DNA of 64,000 nt from Halomonas chromatireducens (lineage in GTDB: Bacteria; Pseudomonadota; Gammaproteobacteria; Pseudomonadales; Halomonadaceae), in contig NZ_CP014226.1 in NCBI RefSeq assembly GCF_001545155.1, positions 2,392,931-2,456,930 of the forward strand, in the 5' to 3' direction. The position numbers were made by a program, and so were the translations under genes. The notes under the pieces are model-generated. The model was not told the DNA's origin and searched no databases. It saw nothing but the letters and a program-made list of their open reading frames with translations. Shown here piece after piece: positions 1 to 10,315 of the stretch. The first letter of the stretch is position 1. Each line of letters begins with the position of its first letter.

Positions 1-34
1 TCCATCCTGCACATGGTGCTCGATAGCGTCGGGC

Positions 35-961
35 TCAGTAGAGCAGGGTGAAGAGCCGGCGACGGTAGGTCACGGTCAAGGGATGCTCGGCCCCCAGGGC
101 ATCGAAGACCCTCAGCAGCGTCTTGCGGGCAACGTCGTCGCCATAGGCGCGGTCCGCCTGCATCAGCTTCAGCAGCGCTTCCAGCCCCGCCTCGTAGTGG
201 CCGTCGGCCACCTGGCGCAGCGCGCGCTTGAACTGCGCTTCGCTGTCGTCGCGCCCGGCCAGGGCTTCCAGCTCCTCACCGGTGGGTGCCTCCTCCCTGA
301 ATTCGACGCTGGCACGCACCCCTCTTGCCGGTGCCGCGTCTCGCTCCTCGGGTGGCAGGTTGTCGAGCAGTGCCAGGGCCTCCCCGCTGCGCTCCTGGGC
401 CACCAGTGCCCGCGCCAGCTCCACCTGGTAGGCGTAATGCTCGGGATGCTGCTGGACCAGCTCCTCGTAGAGAGTGCGGGCCGTCTCGGCGTCGCCCTGG
501 GCCAGGGCCTCGGCGGCCTGTTCCTCGGGGCTGGCCGGGGCGTCTTCCGGGGCGGGGAAATAGCGCCCCAGCCACTCGCGGATCTCCTTCTCGGGCAGCG
601 CCCCCTGGAAGTGGTCGACCAGGCCGCCCTGGCTGATCAGCTTGACGTCGGGGACCGAACGCACGCCCAGCTGCGCAGCGATGTCCTGATTGTCTTCGAT
701 ATTGAGCTTGGCCAGGATGAAGGCGCCATTGTACTCCCGAGTGAGCTTTTCCAGGATGGGCATCAGGGTCTTGCAGGGCTCGCACCAGGGGGCCCAGCAG
801 TCGAGCAGTACCGGCACCTGGGTGGAGAACTCCAGCACTTGCTGGATATTGTTGCGATCGACATCGATGATCAGCTGCTCATCGCTCGGGGCAGCGGCAG
901 GCGATGGGGCGGGCTCCGGGGGCGTCAGGGGGGCACCGCTGCGGGGATCGACGATGGACAT
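35..961 (-). CDS. cnoX: CnoX-like thioredoxin/TPR co-chaperone
   Basis: The 308-residue protein has an N-terminal thioredoxin fold with a WCEPC motif at about residues 59-63 and a C-terminal TPR-like helical region that ends in a YRRRLFTLLY tail, as in the CnoX/YbbN family. CnoX is a cytoplasmic redox holdase that protects proteins from hypochlorous or oxidative damage and hands them to GroEL and DnaK. E. coli YbbN lacks the full CxxC, so this copy may also reduce disulfides; that is inference from the two cysteines. The start at 961 is chosen because AAAGG lies just upstream. An upstream in-frame ATG at 1018 would add an unconserved 19-residue extension. It stands alone and is transcribed toward the window edge. 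Confidence 0.88.
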   Translation of the reverse strand: MSIVDPRSGAPLTPPEPAPSPAAAPSDEQLIIDVDRNNIQQVLEFSTQVPVLLDCWAPWCEPCKTLMPILEKLTREYNGAFILAKLNIEDNQDIAAQLGVRSVPDVKLISQGGLVDHFQGALPEKEIREWLGRYFPAPEDAPASPEEQAAEALAQGDAETARTLYEELVQQHPEHYAYQVELARALVAQERSGEALALLDNLPPEERDAAPARGVRASVEFREEAPTGEELEALAGRDDSEAQFKRALRQVADGHYEAGLEALLKLMQADRAYGDDVARKTLLRVFDALGAEHPLTVTYRRRLFTLLY

Positions 962-1045
962 GGGCACAGACCTTTCATGAAGGTGAATTTGTTCGATAGA
1001 TGCGGGTGACTGGCCCATGATTCAAGGGCAGGGGTGCGAATCGTT

Positions 1046-1876
<831 letters not shown>

Positions 1877-1933
1877 TTACCCAAACGTCGAAACGTCGGG
1901 TATCATACACGCGCGACGTCAAAGGGACCATGT

Positions 1934-2701
1934 ATGAAAATTGCCACCATCAATGTCAACGGAATCCGAGAAGCCGTCGGTCGAGGCTTCCTCGACTGGC
2001 TGGCCGAACAGGATGCCGATGTCATCTGCGTCCAGAACCTCAAGGCCAAGAGCTTCGAGCTGGACGACAGTATTCTCTATCCGGAAGGCTACGAAGGCTA
2101 CTTCCTGGATGCCGAGCAGGACGGTTTCTCCGGCGTGGGTATCTACTGCCGCAAGATTCCCAAGGCGATCATGTACGGGCTGGGCTTTCCCCAGTGCGAC
2201 CATGAAGCCCGCTTCCTGCAGGCTGATTACGACCGCTTCAGCATCGTCAGCTTCCTGATGCCCGACGGCAGCGACTACGCCGCCAAGCAGGCCTTCATGG
2301 CGCAGTATCAGGAGTACCTGTCGAAGATGGCCCGCAAGCGCCGCGAGTACATCATCTGCGGCACCTGGCACATCGCCCACAAGACCATCGATCTGGAAAA
2401 CTGGGCGGATAACCAGGCGACCCCGGGCTTCAAGCCCGAGGAGCGCGCCTGGATGGACCAGGTGTTCGGTCCCACCGGCTTCATCGATACCTTCCGCGAG
2501 ATCAACCGCGACGCCGGCGAATACACCTGGTGGCCCAAGCTCGACCAGGACGAGCCGCGCTCGCGTCAGGAAGGCTGGCGCATCGACTACCAGATCGTCG
2601 GCCCCAACCTGCGTCGACACGTGACCGACGCCTGGATCGACTACGACGCCACCTTCAGCGAGTTCGCTCCGCTGTTCGTCGAGTACGACCTGACGCTCTG
2701 A
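1934..2701 (+). CDS. crc: Crc-like catabolite repression control protein (ExoIII fold, nuclease residues lost)
   Basis: The 255-residue protein has the exonuclease III/AP endonuclease fold (MKIATINVNGIREAV at the start, RIDYQ near the end). The usual catalytic residues are changed: the QETK glutamate is Asn35 (VQNLK), the GDxN motif is GTWH at 143-146, and the SDHAP end motif is SEFAPLF. Pseudomonas Crc shows the same losses. It helps Hfq repress translation of catabolic mRNAs and is not a nuclease. The divergent neighbour pyrE also matches the Pseudomonas locus. Whether this protein works with Hfq here is inference. An automatic call of 'exodeoxyribonuclease III' would mislead. ATG at 1934 aligns with the family N-terminus. 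Confidence 0.78.
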   Translation: MKIATINVNGIREAVGRGFLDWLAEQDADVICVQNLKAKSFELDDSILYPEGYEGYFLDAEQDGFSGVGIYCRKIPKAIMYGLGFPQCDHEARFLQADYDRFSIVSFLMPDGSDYAAKQAFMAQYQEYLSKMARKRREYIICGTWHIAHKTIDLENWADNQATPGFKPEERAWMDQVFGPTGFIDTFREINRDAGEYTWWPKLDQDEPRSRQEGWRIDYQIVGPNLRRHVTDAWIDYDATFSEFAPLFVEYDLTL

Positions 2702-2738
2702 CGCTTTCCCTTTCGTCGCGGCCGGGCCTGCCCGGAAC

Positions 2739-2775
2739 GCATTGCGCCGGCCTATCAAGGCCGGCGCAATGCTTT
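2739..2775 (+). terminator. Rho-independent terminator after crc
   Basis: A perfect 14-bp inverted repeat (GCATTGCGCCGGCC and its complement, 6-base loop) is followed by TTT, 37 bases after the crc stop codon. The T run is short, so strength is uncertain. Confidence 0.7.
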
Positions 2776-2934
2776 AGGAAAACACTGATTTATTGCTGCG
2801 CTCGATATCCTGACCGCCGGCGGTGCTCGCTCTCCTCATGTAGCGGGCTACACTCCGGGAGCTGCGCTCCGGCGGCGGCCAGCCTCTCATCGCTCGCGAC
2901 ATAAATCAGCGTTCCCCTTGTCATTGGGATAACC

Positions 2935-3672
2935 TTAGCGACGAATACCCAACGCTTCCTGCTGGTGGGCGAAGAGATCGGCGCCGGCCTTCTCGGCCAG
3001 GTCGAGCATGGCGTTGAGCTCGGCGCGGGAGAAGGTGCCCGCCTCGGCGGTGCCCTGCACTTCGATCAAGCCACCCTTCTGGGCCATTACCACGTTCATG
3101 TCGGTATCGGCACCGCTGTCTTCGGGGTAATCCAGATCCACCACCGGCACGCCCTTGACGATACCCACCGACACCGAGCTGACCAACTGCTCGAAGGGGT
3201 CGCCCTTGATCTTCTTCTCGCGCTGCAGGTAGCGGATCGCATCGATCAACGCCACGCAGCCGCCGGTGATCGAGGCGGTGCGGGTGCCGCCATCGGCCTG
3301 AATGACATCGCAATCCACGGTAATGGTGAATTCGCCCAGCTTCTTAAGGTTCACCGAGGCACGCAGCGAGCGTCCGATCAGGCGCTGGATCTCCAGCGTC
3401 CGGCCACCCTGCTTGCCCCGGGCCGCCTCACGACCGCCGCGAGTATGGGTGGCGCGCGGCAGCATCCCGTACTCGGCGGTTACCCACCCCTGGCTCTTGC
3501 CGCGCAGCCATCGCGGCACCCCGGCTTCCACGCTGGCGTTGCACAGCACCTTGGTGTCGCCGAACTCCACCAGCACGGAACCCTCGGCATGTCGCGTGTA
3601 GTCACGGGTGAGCCGTATCTCGCGAGGCTGGTCGGGCCGTCGTCCACTGGAGCGCTTGAGGTCAGAAGCCAT
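2935..3672 (-). CDS. rph: Ribonuclease PH
   Basis: The 245-residue protein matches RNase PH, a phosphate-dependent 3'-5' exoribonuclease that trims tRNA 3' ends and helps degrade rRNA. Visible family blocks include the N-terminal [11 protein letters not shown], the [19 protein letters not shown] phosphate and RNA-binding segment, the [13 protein letters not shown] segment and the acidic [15 protein letters not shown] site. Length is as usual for the family (about 238-245). The start at 3672 fits the family N-terminus; a further in-frame extension upstream is not conserved. It is divergent from yicC, with the two starts 144 bases apart, the same neighbours as in Pseudomonas. Confidence 0.95.
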   Translation of the reverse strand: MASDLKRSSGRRPDQPREIRLTRDYTRHAEGSVLVEFGDTKVLCNASVEAGVPRWLRGKSQGWVTAEYGMLPRATHTRGGREAARGKQGGRTLEIQRLIGRSLRASVNLKKLGEFTITVDCDVIQADGGTRTASITGGCVALIDAIRYLQREKKIKGDPFEQLVSSVSVGIVKGVPVVDLDYPEDSGADTDMNVVMAQKGGLIEVQGTAEAGTFSRAELNAMLDLAEKAGADLFAHQQEALGIRR

Positions 3673-3816
3673 GTTACCTCTCAATACTTGGGTTGGGGGT
3701 GAGGTTGGAAAAGCGGCCATTCTACACGGTCGGCGCACCGAATCGGGTACACTCCTTGCCAGACATTTCACCCGCTGTGGCTGAATGGCCGCAGCTCGCT
3801 GTATCGGGGAGTCGCT

Positions 3817-4698
3817 ATGGCTGACAGCAGCAACAGAGTTCACAGCATGACCGCTTTCGCGCGGCAGAGCCGGGAAGGCGAGTGGGGCAGCCTTCAGCTG
3901 GAGCTGCGCTCGGTGAATCAACGCTACCTGGAGCCCCATTTCCGGCTGCCCGAGGCGCTGCGCGACCTGGAGCCCGCCTTCCGCGAGACGCTTCGCGCCC
4001 GGCTGGGCCGCGGCAAGGTAGAGTGCAACCTTCGCTTCGATCCAACCAGCGTCAGTGAGACGCTGGCGGTCAACCACTTGCGCCTAAGTGCCCTCGCCCA
4101 GGCCCTCGGCGAGGTACGCGAAGCCCTTCCCCAGTCGCCAATGCCGGACGCCCTGGCGCTGCTGGACCATCCCGGCGTGCTCGAATCCCAGGGCGTGGAC
4201 CTGGACGCGGTGAAGGCCGAGGCCAATGCGCTCTTTCAGGCGGCTCTCGACGAGCTGATCGAGGCACGGGCACGGGAGGGCGAGAAACTTGCCGCCCTGA
4301 TCCGCGACCGGCTGGTCGGCGTGCGCGAGCAGGTAATCGCGGTGCGCCGCCTGATGCCGACGATACTGGAGCGTCAGCGTACCCAGCTGCTGGAGCGGCT
4401 CGAGACGGTCAAGGCCGAGCTCGACCCTCAGCGCCTCGAGGCCGAGCTGGTACTACTGGCCCAAAAAGCCGACGTCGACGAGGAGCTCGACCGTCTGGCG
4501 ACCCACGTCAGCGAAGTGGAGCGCCAGCTGAAACAGAAAGGCCCCATGGGACGCAGGCTCGACTTCCTGATGCAGGAGCTCAATCGCGAGGCCAATACCC
4601 TGTCATCGAAGTCAGTGGTCGCCAACACCACCCGCTGCGCAGTGGAGCTCAAGGTATTGATCGAACAGATGCGCGAACAGATCCAGAATATCGAGTGA
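3817..4698 (+). CDS. yicC: YicC family endoribonuclease
   Basis: The 293-residue protein begins with the family signature HSMTAFAR and [19 protein letters not shown] and ends with the C-terminal DUF1732 block [15 protein letters not shown] and [18 protein letters not shown]. YicC proteins are cytoplasmic endoribonucleases; the E. coli protein promotes decay of the small RNA RyhB with PNPase. The start is placed at 3817 because GGGGAG lies 6 to 11 bases before it, although the ATG at 3847 nearer the conserved block is also possible. In Pseudomonas this gene is followed by gmk; here about 10 kb separates the two. Confidence 0.92.
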   Translation: MADSSNRVHSMTAFARQSREGEWGSLQLELRSVNQRYLEPHFRLPEALRDLEPAFRETLRARLGRGKVECNLRFDPTSVSETLAVNHLRLSALAQALGEVREALPQSPMPDALALLDHPGVLESQGVDLDAVKAEANALFQAALDELIEARAREGEKLAALIRDRLVGVREQVIAVRRLMPTILERQRTQLLERLETVKAELDPQRLEAELVLLAQKADVDEELDRLATHVSEVERQLKQKGPMGRRLDFLMQELNREANTLSSKSVVANTTRCAVELKVLIEQMREQIQNIE

Positions 4699-4760
4699 TG
4701 TCGCCGCAACAATTACCTCACCTGCGCCCTGCTGCTCGTCCTGGGGTGTGCAAGACCGAG

Positions 4761-4844
4761 CTGACCGCAGCTTACTGGCATGTGGGCATGTCTGGGCATG
4801 TCGCTGAGCGATGCCTGAATCACAAGCTGGAGGGCATCGAAGGC
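4761..4844 (+). pseudogene. Relic of a phage-type tyrosine integrase C-terminus
   Basis: Twenty-eight codons read LTAAYWHVGMS then GHVAERCLNHKLEGIEG. The HVAERCLNHK pattern is typical of the C-terminal catalytic part of tyrosine recombinases, with the conserved His just before the nucleophile segment. Neither the upstream catalytic arginine nor the downstream YxRxDY nucleophile can be read in frame, and there are no matching sequences on either side. It therefore seems to be a decayed fragment left by an integrative element. Being short, the match is suggestive rather than proven. It lies directly after yicC, at the left edge of the signalling region. Confidence 0.5.
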
Positions 4845-5007
4845 AGCCTGACTCAAACCAGTGGGTCTCCGAGAAAGCCGTTACGGTTCACTGCGCGCAG
4901 TATCCAGAAAATGCCGCGTGGCGTCATCCTGGATTAAGTACCTTGCCCACCAAGACAGGCTCGGTCACTATCCAGAGATGAATGGCGTAGAACTATCAAG
5001 CGCCGCG

Positions 5008-5029
5008 CCTCATACCCGTATGTATGAGG
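5008..5029. repeat. Inverted repeat in the yicC to kinase intergenic region
   Basis: CCTCATAC and GTATGAGG form a perfect 8-bp stem with a 6-base loop. It lies in the stretch 4845-5254, which holds no gene I can recognise; short frames here, such as one of 28 codons at 5031-5117, show no family features. The hairpin lacks a T run and could be an operator or part of a decayed mobile element. Confidence 0.4.
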
Positions 5030-5254
5030 CATGGGGATGGAGTATGCCAACGACGCCTTCTATGCCCATCAAGCCAAGGAGCACGGATGCGACGGCACTG
5101 ACTATGCGTCAGAGTAAGGCCCTTCGCTTGCACATGAACGACGCATGACGCTGATCCCATCGATACCGCTCCCCTGGAGTGGCGTCTTGCTACCATGCCG
5201 GGGGATGTTTTCCCTGCGAACAAGCCAGACTCGTTCATCGCGGAGATCGACACA

Positions 5255-8050
5255 ATGCCCGAGAACCCAGGTGAAAGCGGCCAATCCGTGCATCGTGCCC
5301 ACGAGCTGCTCAGCTTCCATCTCAACAACCTGCCCCTGGCGGTGATCGAGTGGGATAGCAGGTTTCACATCTTGCGTTGGTCGAAGCATGCCGAGGCACT
5401 CTTCGGCTGGCCGGCCGAGGCGGTCATCGGCAGGCATCCCTTCGACTTCGCCTTCGTTCATGCCGAGGATGCCGAGTCAGTTGCCGATGTCATCCAGCAG
5501 CTGCTCCTTGGTGTCGCTCCGCAGAACGTTTCGACCAATCGCAACCTGACCCGGGACGGGTCCCTGGTCGAATGCGAATGGCACAACTCCATCCAGATCG
5601 ATGATCAGGGCCGCGTGGTCTCGGTGCTCTCGGTGGTGCAAGATGTCACTGAACGCAATGCCTTCGAACGGTACAACCGCGAGTTGCTGGCCCGTGAACA
5701 AGCGCTGAAGTCGCAGTTCCGCGCCATCTTCGAATCCGCCCCGGGGCTCTATCTGGTCCTGACCGCCGACGACTACCGAATCGTCGGCGTCAGTGATGCC
5801 TACCTTGAGGCGACCCATACCGACCGTGAGGCCATCATCGGTCGCCAGCTGTTCGACGTCTTCCCGGTGACGCCCGACCGGTCGAATGCCGAAGGCATCG
5901 AGGAAATAATCGCTTCTCTGGAACGGGTCAAGCGTTATGGCCAACCCGACACCATGCCTGTCCTGCGCTATCCAATTCCCGATCCCGCGACGGGAGGCTT
6001 CGAGGAGCGTTACTGGAGCCCCATCAATGTCCCGATCTTCGACGAGCAACGACATTTGTCGCTGATACTGCACCGCACCGAGGACGTGACCGACTATCTC
6101 AACGACGCGCCTAGCATCGAACCCTCGAACCTGGAGCTGATCGCCCGTGCCCGGGAGCTCAAGACCCTGCTCGAGCGCCATCGCAGCAGCGAAGAGCACT
6201 GGCGCCGCCTCTTCGCCGAGGCCGCCACCGGCATCGTGCAGGCCGACACCCTGGGCCGCTTCCTGTATGCGAACCAGGCCTTCTGCGACATGCTCGGCTA
6301 TACCGAGGAAGCCCTGAGGGCCACGGACTTTCTTTCCCTCACCCATCCCGACGATAGACAGAGCAATCTCGACGAGCTCAGGTGCCTGCTCGCTGGCGAG
6401 AAAGATAGTTTCGTCATCGAGAAGCGCATGCTGGACTATCGCGGTGGGATTGTCTGGTGCCGGAACAGTGTCTCCGCCCAGCGCGACATGCACGGCACCA
6501 TCGTCAGCCTGGTGGCGGTCATCGAGGACATCACCGCCCATCGTGAGGCCGAAGCACGCCAGCACTCGCTGGCCCAACGCTTGACCCGCAGCCTCGAGAA
6601 CATGAGCGACGCCTTCTACCTCCTTGACGAGGACTGGCGTTTCTCCTACCTCAATCACCAGGCCGAGCGCGTGCTTGAACGCTCCTCGGCCGAGCTCCTG
6701 GGGCGCAACGTCTGGGAGGCGTTTCCCGAGGCCCGGGAAGGCGAGCTCTGGGCCTGCTATCACGCCGCCATCGAAACGGCTGAGGCGCAGCAATTCACCT
6801 TCTACTTCCCTCCCCTCACCCACTGGTTCGAGGTCAATGCCTATCCGGGCGAAGAGGGCCTGGCGGTCTATTTTCGTACCGTCACCGAGCAGAAACGCCT
6901 CGAGGCCCAGCTCCAGGAAGCGCAGCGCATGGAAGCCATCGGTCATCTGACCGGCGGCATGGCCCACGACTTCAACAACCTGCTGACCGTGATGATGGGC
7001 AATGCCGACCTGCTCGGCGAAGCGCTGGCGGAGGATACCCAGTTGGCGCCGCTGGTTCAGGCCGTCGCCGAGAGCGCCCAGCGCGGTGCCGACCTGACCC
7101 AACGCCTCCTCGCCTTCGCTCGTCGTCAGGCGCTGGCCCCGCAACCCACCGATATCAATCGCTTGATCCGTGGGCTGACCGAGCTGCTACGACGGACCCT
7201 GGGCGAGCAGATCGAGCTACGCTTCCATCCGGGGCAAGGTCTCTGGGCGGCCAACATCGATCCTTCCCAGCTCGAGAGCGCTCTTCTCAACCTCTCCATC
7301 AATGCCCGGGATGCCATGCCCCATGGAGGCCACTTGACCCTCGAGACCCAAAATGTATCACTCTCGGCGCAGTACGCCGATGAACACCTTGAGCTGGTGC
7401 CGGGCGACTATGTCTGCATCGCGGTCAGCGATACCGGGACGGGTATCCCGAAAACCATTCGGGAACGGGTCTTCGACCCGTTCTTCACTACCAAGGAGAA
7501 GGGCAAGGGCACGGGGTTGGGCCTGAGCATGGTCTTCGGTTTCCTCAAGCAATCCGCCGGGCATGTCAATCTCTATTCCGAGGAGGGTGAAGGGACCACC
7601 ATCAAGCTCTACCTGCCGCGCATCCAGCAAGCCGTTTCCGATCCCAAGCTTACAGCTAGAGACACGGCGAGTCTCAAGGGTTGCGAGATATTGCTGGTGG
7701 TCGAGGACGATGTGACGGTGCGGGAATATGTTGTGGCACAGCTCGAGGCCGCTGGCTATGGTGTGCGGCAGGCGAAGGATGGTCCCAGCGCCCTGGCGAT
7801 GCTGGTCGCGGACACCACCATCCAGCTTATCTTCACCGACGTCATGATGCCGGGTGGCATGACCGGCAGGGAGCTGGCGACTGCCGCCCTCAGGCTCAGG
7901 CCCGACCTCAAGGTGGTCTACACCTCCGGCTATACCGAGAATGCCATCATTCACAACGGCAGGCTGGACGAGGGGGTGCGATTCCTCGGCAAGCCCTATC
8001 GCCCCGTCGCCCTCTTGAGACTCATCAGGGAGGCCCTGGATGAAGACTGA
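5255..8050 (+). CDS. Cytoplasmic PAS-rich hybrid histidine kinase with C-terminal receiver
   Basis: The 931-residue protein has about four PAS domains (roughly residues 15-130, 140-290, 310-440 and 450-560). A HisKA domain follows with the phospho-acceptor in [13 protein letters not shown] near residue 569, then a HATPase domain with NARDAMPHGG, DTGTGIP and GTGLGLSMV. The receiver domain has its Asp in LIFTDVMMPGG near residue 860. There is no membrane segment, so it probably senses an internal signal. The start at 5255 is preferred because GGAG lies 9 bases before it; an in-frame ATG at 5195 has no good site. It overlaps the next gene by 11 bases and is probably co-translated with it. It is a paralogue of the kinase at 10316. 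The ligand is unknown. Confidence 0.85.
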   Translation: MPENPGESGQSVHRAHELLSFHLNNLPLAVIEWDSRFHILRWSKHAEALFGWPAEAVIGRHPFDFAFVHAEDAESVADVIQQLLLGVAPQNVSTNRNLTRDGSLVECEWHNSIQIDDQGRVVSVLSVVQDVTERNAFERYNRELLAREQALKSQFRAIFESAPGLYLVLTADDYRIVGVSDAYLEATHTDREAIIGRQLFDVFPVTPDRSNAEGIEEIIASLERVKRYGQPDTMPVLRYPIPDPATGGFEERYWSPINVPIFDEQRHLSLILHRTEDVTDYLNDAPSIEPSNLELIARARELKTLLERHRSSEEHWRRLFAEAATGIVQADTLGRFLYANQAFCDMLGYTEEALRATDFLSLTHPDDRQSNLDELRCLLAGEKDSFVIEKRMLDYRGGIVWCRNSVSAQRDMHGTIVSLVAVIEDITAHREAEARQHSLAQRLTRSLENMSDAFYLLDEDWRFSYLNHQAERVLERSSAELLGRNVWEAFPEAREGELWACYHAAIETAEAQQFTFYFPPLTHWFEVNAYPGEEGLAVYFRTVTEQKRLEAQLQEAQRMEAIGHLTGGMAHDFNNLLTVMMGNADLLGEALAEDTQLAPLVQAVAESAQRGADLTQRLLAFARRQALAPQPTDINRLIRGLTELLRRTLGEQIELRFHPGQGLWAANIDPSQLESALLNLSINARDAMPHGGHLTLETQNVSLSAQYADEHLELVPGDYVCIAVSDTGTGIPKTIRERVFDPFFTTKEKGKGTGLGLSMVFGFLKQSAGHVNLYSEEGEGTTIKLYLPRIQQAVSDPKLTARDTASLKGCEILLVVEDDVTVREYVVAQLEAAGYGVRQAKDGPSALAMLVADTTIQLIFTDVMMPGGMTGRELATAALRLRPDLKVVYTSGYTENAIIHNGRLDEGVRFLGKPYRPVALLRLIREALDED

Positions 8051-10199
8051 CGCACCCGGCAAGGGAACGCCGCCCCGGCTGCTGATCCTGGACGACGAGG
8101 CGATGACCGGCGAGACCATCGCGCGCATCGCCAATTTCGCCGGCTTCGAGGCGCGCCACCTCACGTCTTCGGCCACCTTTTTCGACGAGGTGACGCGCTG
8201 GCAACCGGATATCCTGGCCATCGACCTGATCATGCCGGAAATGGACGGCGTGACGGTGATGGCCGAGCTGGCCAGGCGGGGCAGTCAGGCCCGGCTGATC
8301 ATCACCAGCGGGGGAGGCAGTCGGATACTGGATGCCGCCGGGCGTTCGGCGAGAGAGCACGGCCTAGATATCGTCGGCGTCATCGCCAAGCCCTTCTCGG
8401 CCGTGGGCCTTCGCGAGCTTCTGCATAAGGCCTTGGAGATGGAAGGGGACCTCGTCGAGGCCTTGCCTGGCAAGCGAACTCTGCCTCGGCAAGCCAGCGT
8501 AGAGGATCTGGAACAGGCGTTGACGCTGGGCCAGATCCGCCTGGCTTACCAGCCCAAGATCCGCTGCCGGACCGGCACTCTCGTGGGTTTCGAGGCCCTG
8601 GCCCGCTGGCAGCATCCCCAGTTGGGTGCCATTCCCCCGGATGTCTTCATTCCCCTGGCCGAGGCCGCTGGCCTGATCGATCGCCTCACCCTGCAGGTCA
8701 CCAAGCAGGCCCTCGACTGGCTGGCCGAGCTCTCCTCGGAGGAGACCGTGAGGCGTGTCGGTCAGCATGTCCTGCAGGCGATCTCGCTATCGATGAACAT
8801 CTCCGCGCGCTCCCTGGGGAATAGCGAGCTGTTCGATGCCATCCTGCGGCTGTGTCGCGAGCGTGGCATCACGCCCCAGCGCATCGTGCTTGAGCTGACC
8901 GAGACCAGCGCCATGCAGGATGCCACCACCTCCCTGGATACCCTGACCCGCTTGCGCCTGCAGGGCTTCCAACTATCCATCGACGACTTCGGCACCGGCT
9001 ACTCCTCGATGGTACAGCTCGTCCGCCTGCCCTTCTCGGAGATCAAGGTCGACAAGCAATTCGTGATGACGGCCACCGATTCGGAGGAGTCCCGAGCCGT
9101 GATCCGCTCGGTGGTGGAACTCGGCCGTAGCCTGTGCCTGAATACCACCGCCGAAGGGGTCGAGGACCAGGAAACGCTCGATTATCTCGACGAGCTGAAA
9201 TGCGATCTGGCCCAGGGCTATCTAATCTCGCGCCCCCTGCCGCCGGAGGAGGTCCTCGACTGGTTCACCACCCGCGAGACACAGCGTGAGGAGCGCCGAC
9301 TCCTGGCGGTGGAAGGCCTGGATCTGCTGGACACCCCCGCCGAGGCACGCTTCGATCGCCTCACGCGGCTGGCCTGCCGCCTCTTCGGTGTCTCCACGGC
9401 GTTCATCAGCCTGCTGGATCGTGACCGACAATGGTTCAAGTCCCAGCAGGGACTCGACCTCACGGAGACCCCGCGCGATATCGCCTTCTGCCGGAAGACG
9501 TTGGAGCGCGACGAATTGTTGGCAGTACCCGACACCCATGAACACCCCTTCTTACGCGACTATCCTGGTGTGGTGGGCGCCCCCTTCATCCGCTTCTATG
9601 CCGGTCGACCACTTTATTTGCGCAGTGGCGAGAAGGTCGGCACCCTCTGCCTGGTCGACCCCGAGCCCCGGACCTTCGGGGAAGAGGATGCCGTGCTTCT
9701 CGATGACCTAGCCGGCATGGTCGAGAATGAGCTGGCGCTCTCCTCGACGGATGGCTATGACGCCTGCACGGGACTGCTCAATCGCACGAGCTTTCGCGAG
9801 CAGGCCGAAGCGGCCTGCCAGCTGTGCCAGCGCCTCGGGCTACCCATGGCCCTGGTGTCGGCCAGGCTCGAGGAGCTCCCCTCAGTCAACAAGGATTTCG
9901 GCCGGGACACCGGCGACCGCCAGTTGCGGGACCTAGCCGCGCTGATGAGCGAACACACCGAGCATGCCGACCTCACGGGCCGCTATCGAGCCACCGAGAT
10001 CACCGCCCTGTTGATGGGCGCCGATCTCGCAAGGGTAAATGACATCGCTAAACAGCTACATCTGGCCGTCGAGCACCACAACGAAAACCAGGCATCCGAC
10101 AAGGCCAGATTCATGCCGAGCATTCGGGTGGCGGCGCTTCCCCCCGGTAAAGGCCCCTTCGAGCAACGCCTGGAAGAAGCCTGGCAACTCCTTGGTTGA
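8040..10199 (+). CDS. Response regulator with EAL, GAF and degenerate GGDEF domains
   Basis: The 719-residue protein has a receiver domain (Asp in LAIDLIMPEMDG, about residue 62). Next is an EAL domain (about 160-410) with YQPK, EALARW, NISAR, LELTETSA, DDFGTGYS, DKQF and EGVE, so c-di-GMP phosphodiesterase residues look intact. A GAF domain follows (about 420-570), then a C-terminal GGDEF-like domain whose signature is GRYRATEI in place of GGDEF, so it should not make c-di-GMP. The order REC-EAL-GAF-GGDEF is unusual, since GGDEF normally comes before EAL. The start ATG lies inside the upstream kinase gene. Inference: the kinase phosphorylates the receiver and alters c-di-GMP breakdown. Confidence 0.85.
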   Translation: MKTDAPGKGTPPRLLILDDEAMTGETIARIANFAGFEARHLTSSATFFDEVTRWQPDILAIDLIMPEMDGVTVMAELARRGSQARLIITSGGGSRILDAAGRSAREHGLDIVGVIAKPFSAVGLRELLHKALEMEGDLVEALPGKRTLPRQASVEDLEQALTLGQIRLAYQPKIRCRTGTLVGFEALARWQHPQLGAIPPDVFIPLAEAAGLIDRLTLQVTKQALDWLAELSSEETVRRVGQHVLQAISLSMNISARSLGNSELFDAILRLCRERGITPQRIVLELTETSAMQDATTSLDTLTRLRLQGFQLSIDDFGTGYSSMVQLVRLPFSEIKVDKQFVMTATDSEESRAVIRSVVELGRSLCLNTTAEGVEDQETLDYLDELKCDLAQGYLISRPLPPEEVLDWFTTRETQREERRLLAVEGLDLLDTPAEARFDRLTRLACRLFGVSTAFISLLDRDRQWFKSQQGLDLTETPRDIAFCRKTLERDELLAVPDTHEHPFLRDYPGVVGAPFIRFYAGRPLYLRSGEKVGTLCLVDPEPRTFGEEDAVLLDDLAGMVENELALSSTDGYDACTGLLNRTSFREQAEAACQLCQRLGLPMALVSARLEELPSVNKDFGRDTGDRQLRDLAALMSEHTEHADLTGRYRATEITALLMGADLARVNDIAKQLHLAVEHHNENQASDKARFMPSIRVAALPPGKGPFEQRLEEAWQLLG

Positions 10200-10315
10200 G
10201 CACCAGGACTTGCAGAGGCCGCATCTGCATATCGCGCGGCTTATTGCGGGTCCCTGACGCAGTACAGTAAAGAAAACAACGATCTATTGTCCGGGTCCCA
10301 GCTCAGGAGTCAGTG

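Noticed and set aside
1934..2701. Exodeoxyribonuclease III (xthA)
   Set aside because: The fold matches, but several catalytic residues are replaced, so Crc is the better call.
4861..5148. A 95-codon gene between yicC and the kinase
   Set aside because: No ribosome-binding site or family feature could be seen; it lies in decayed DNA.
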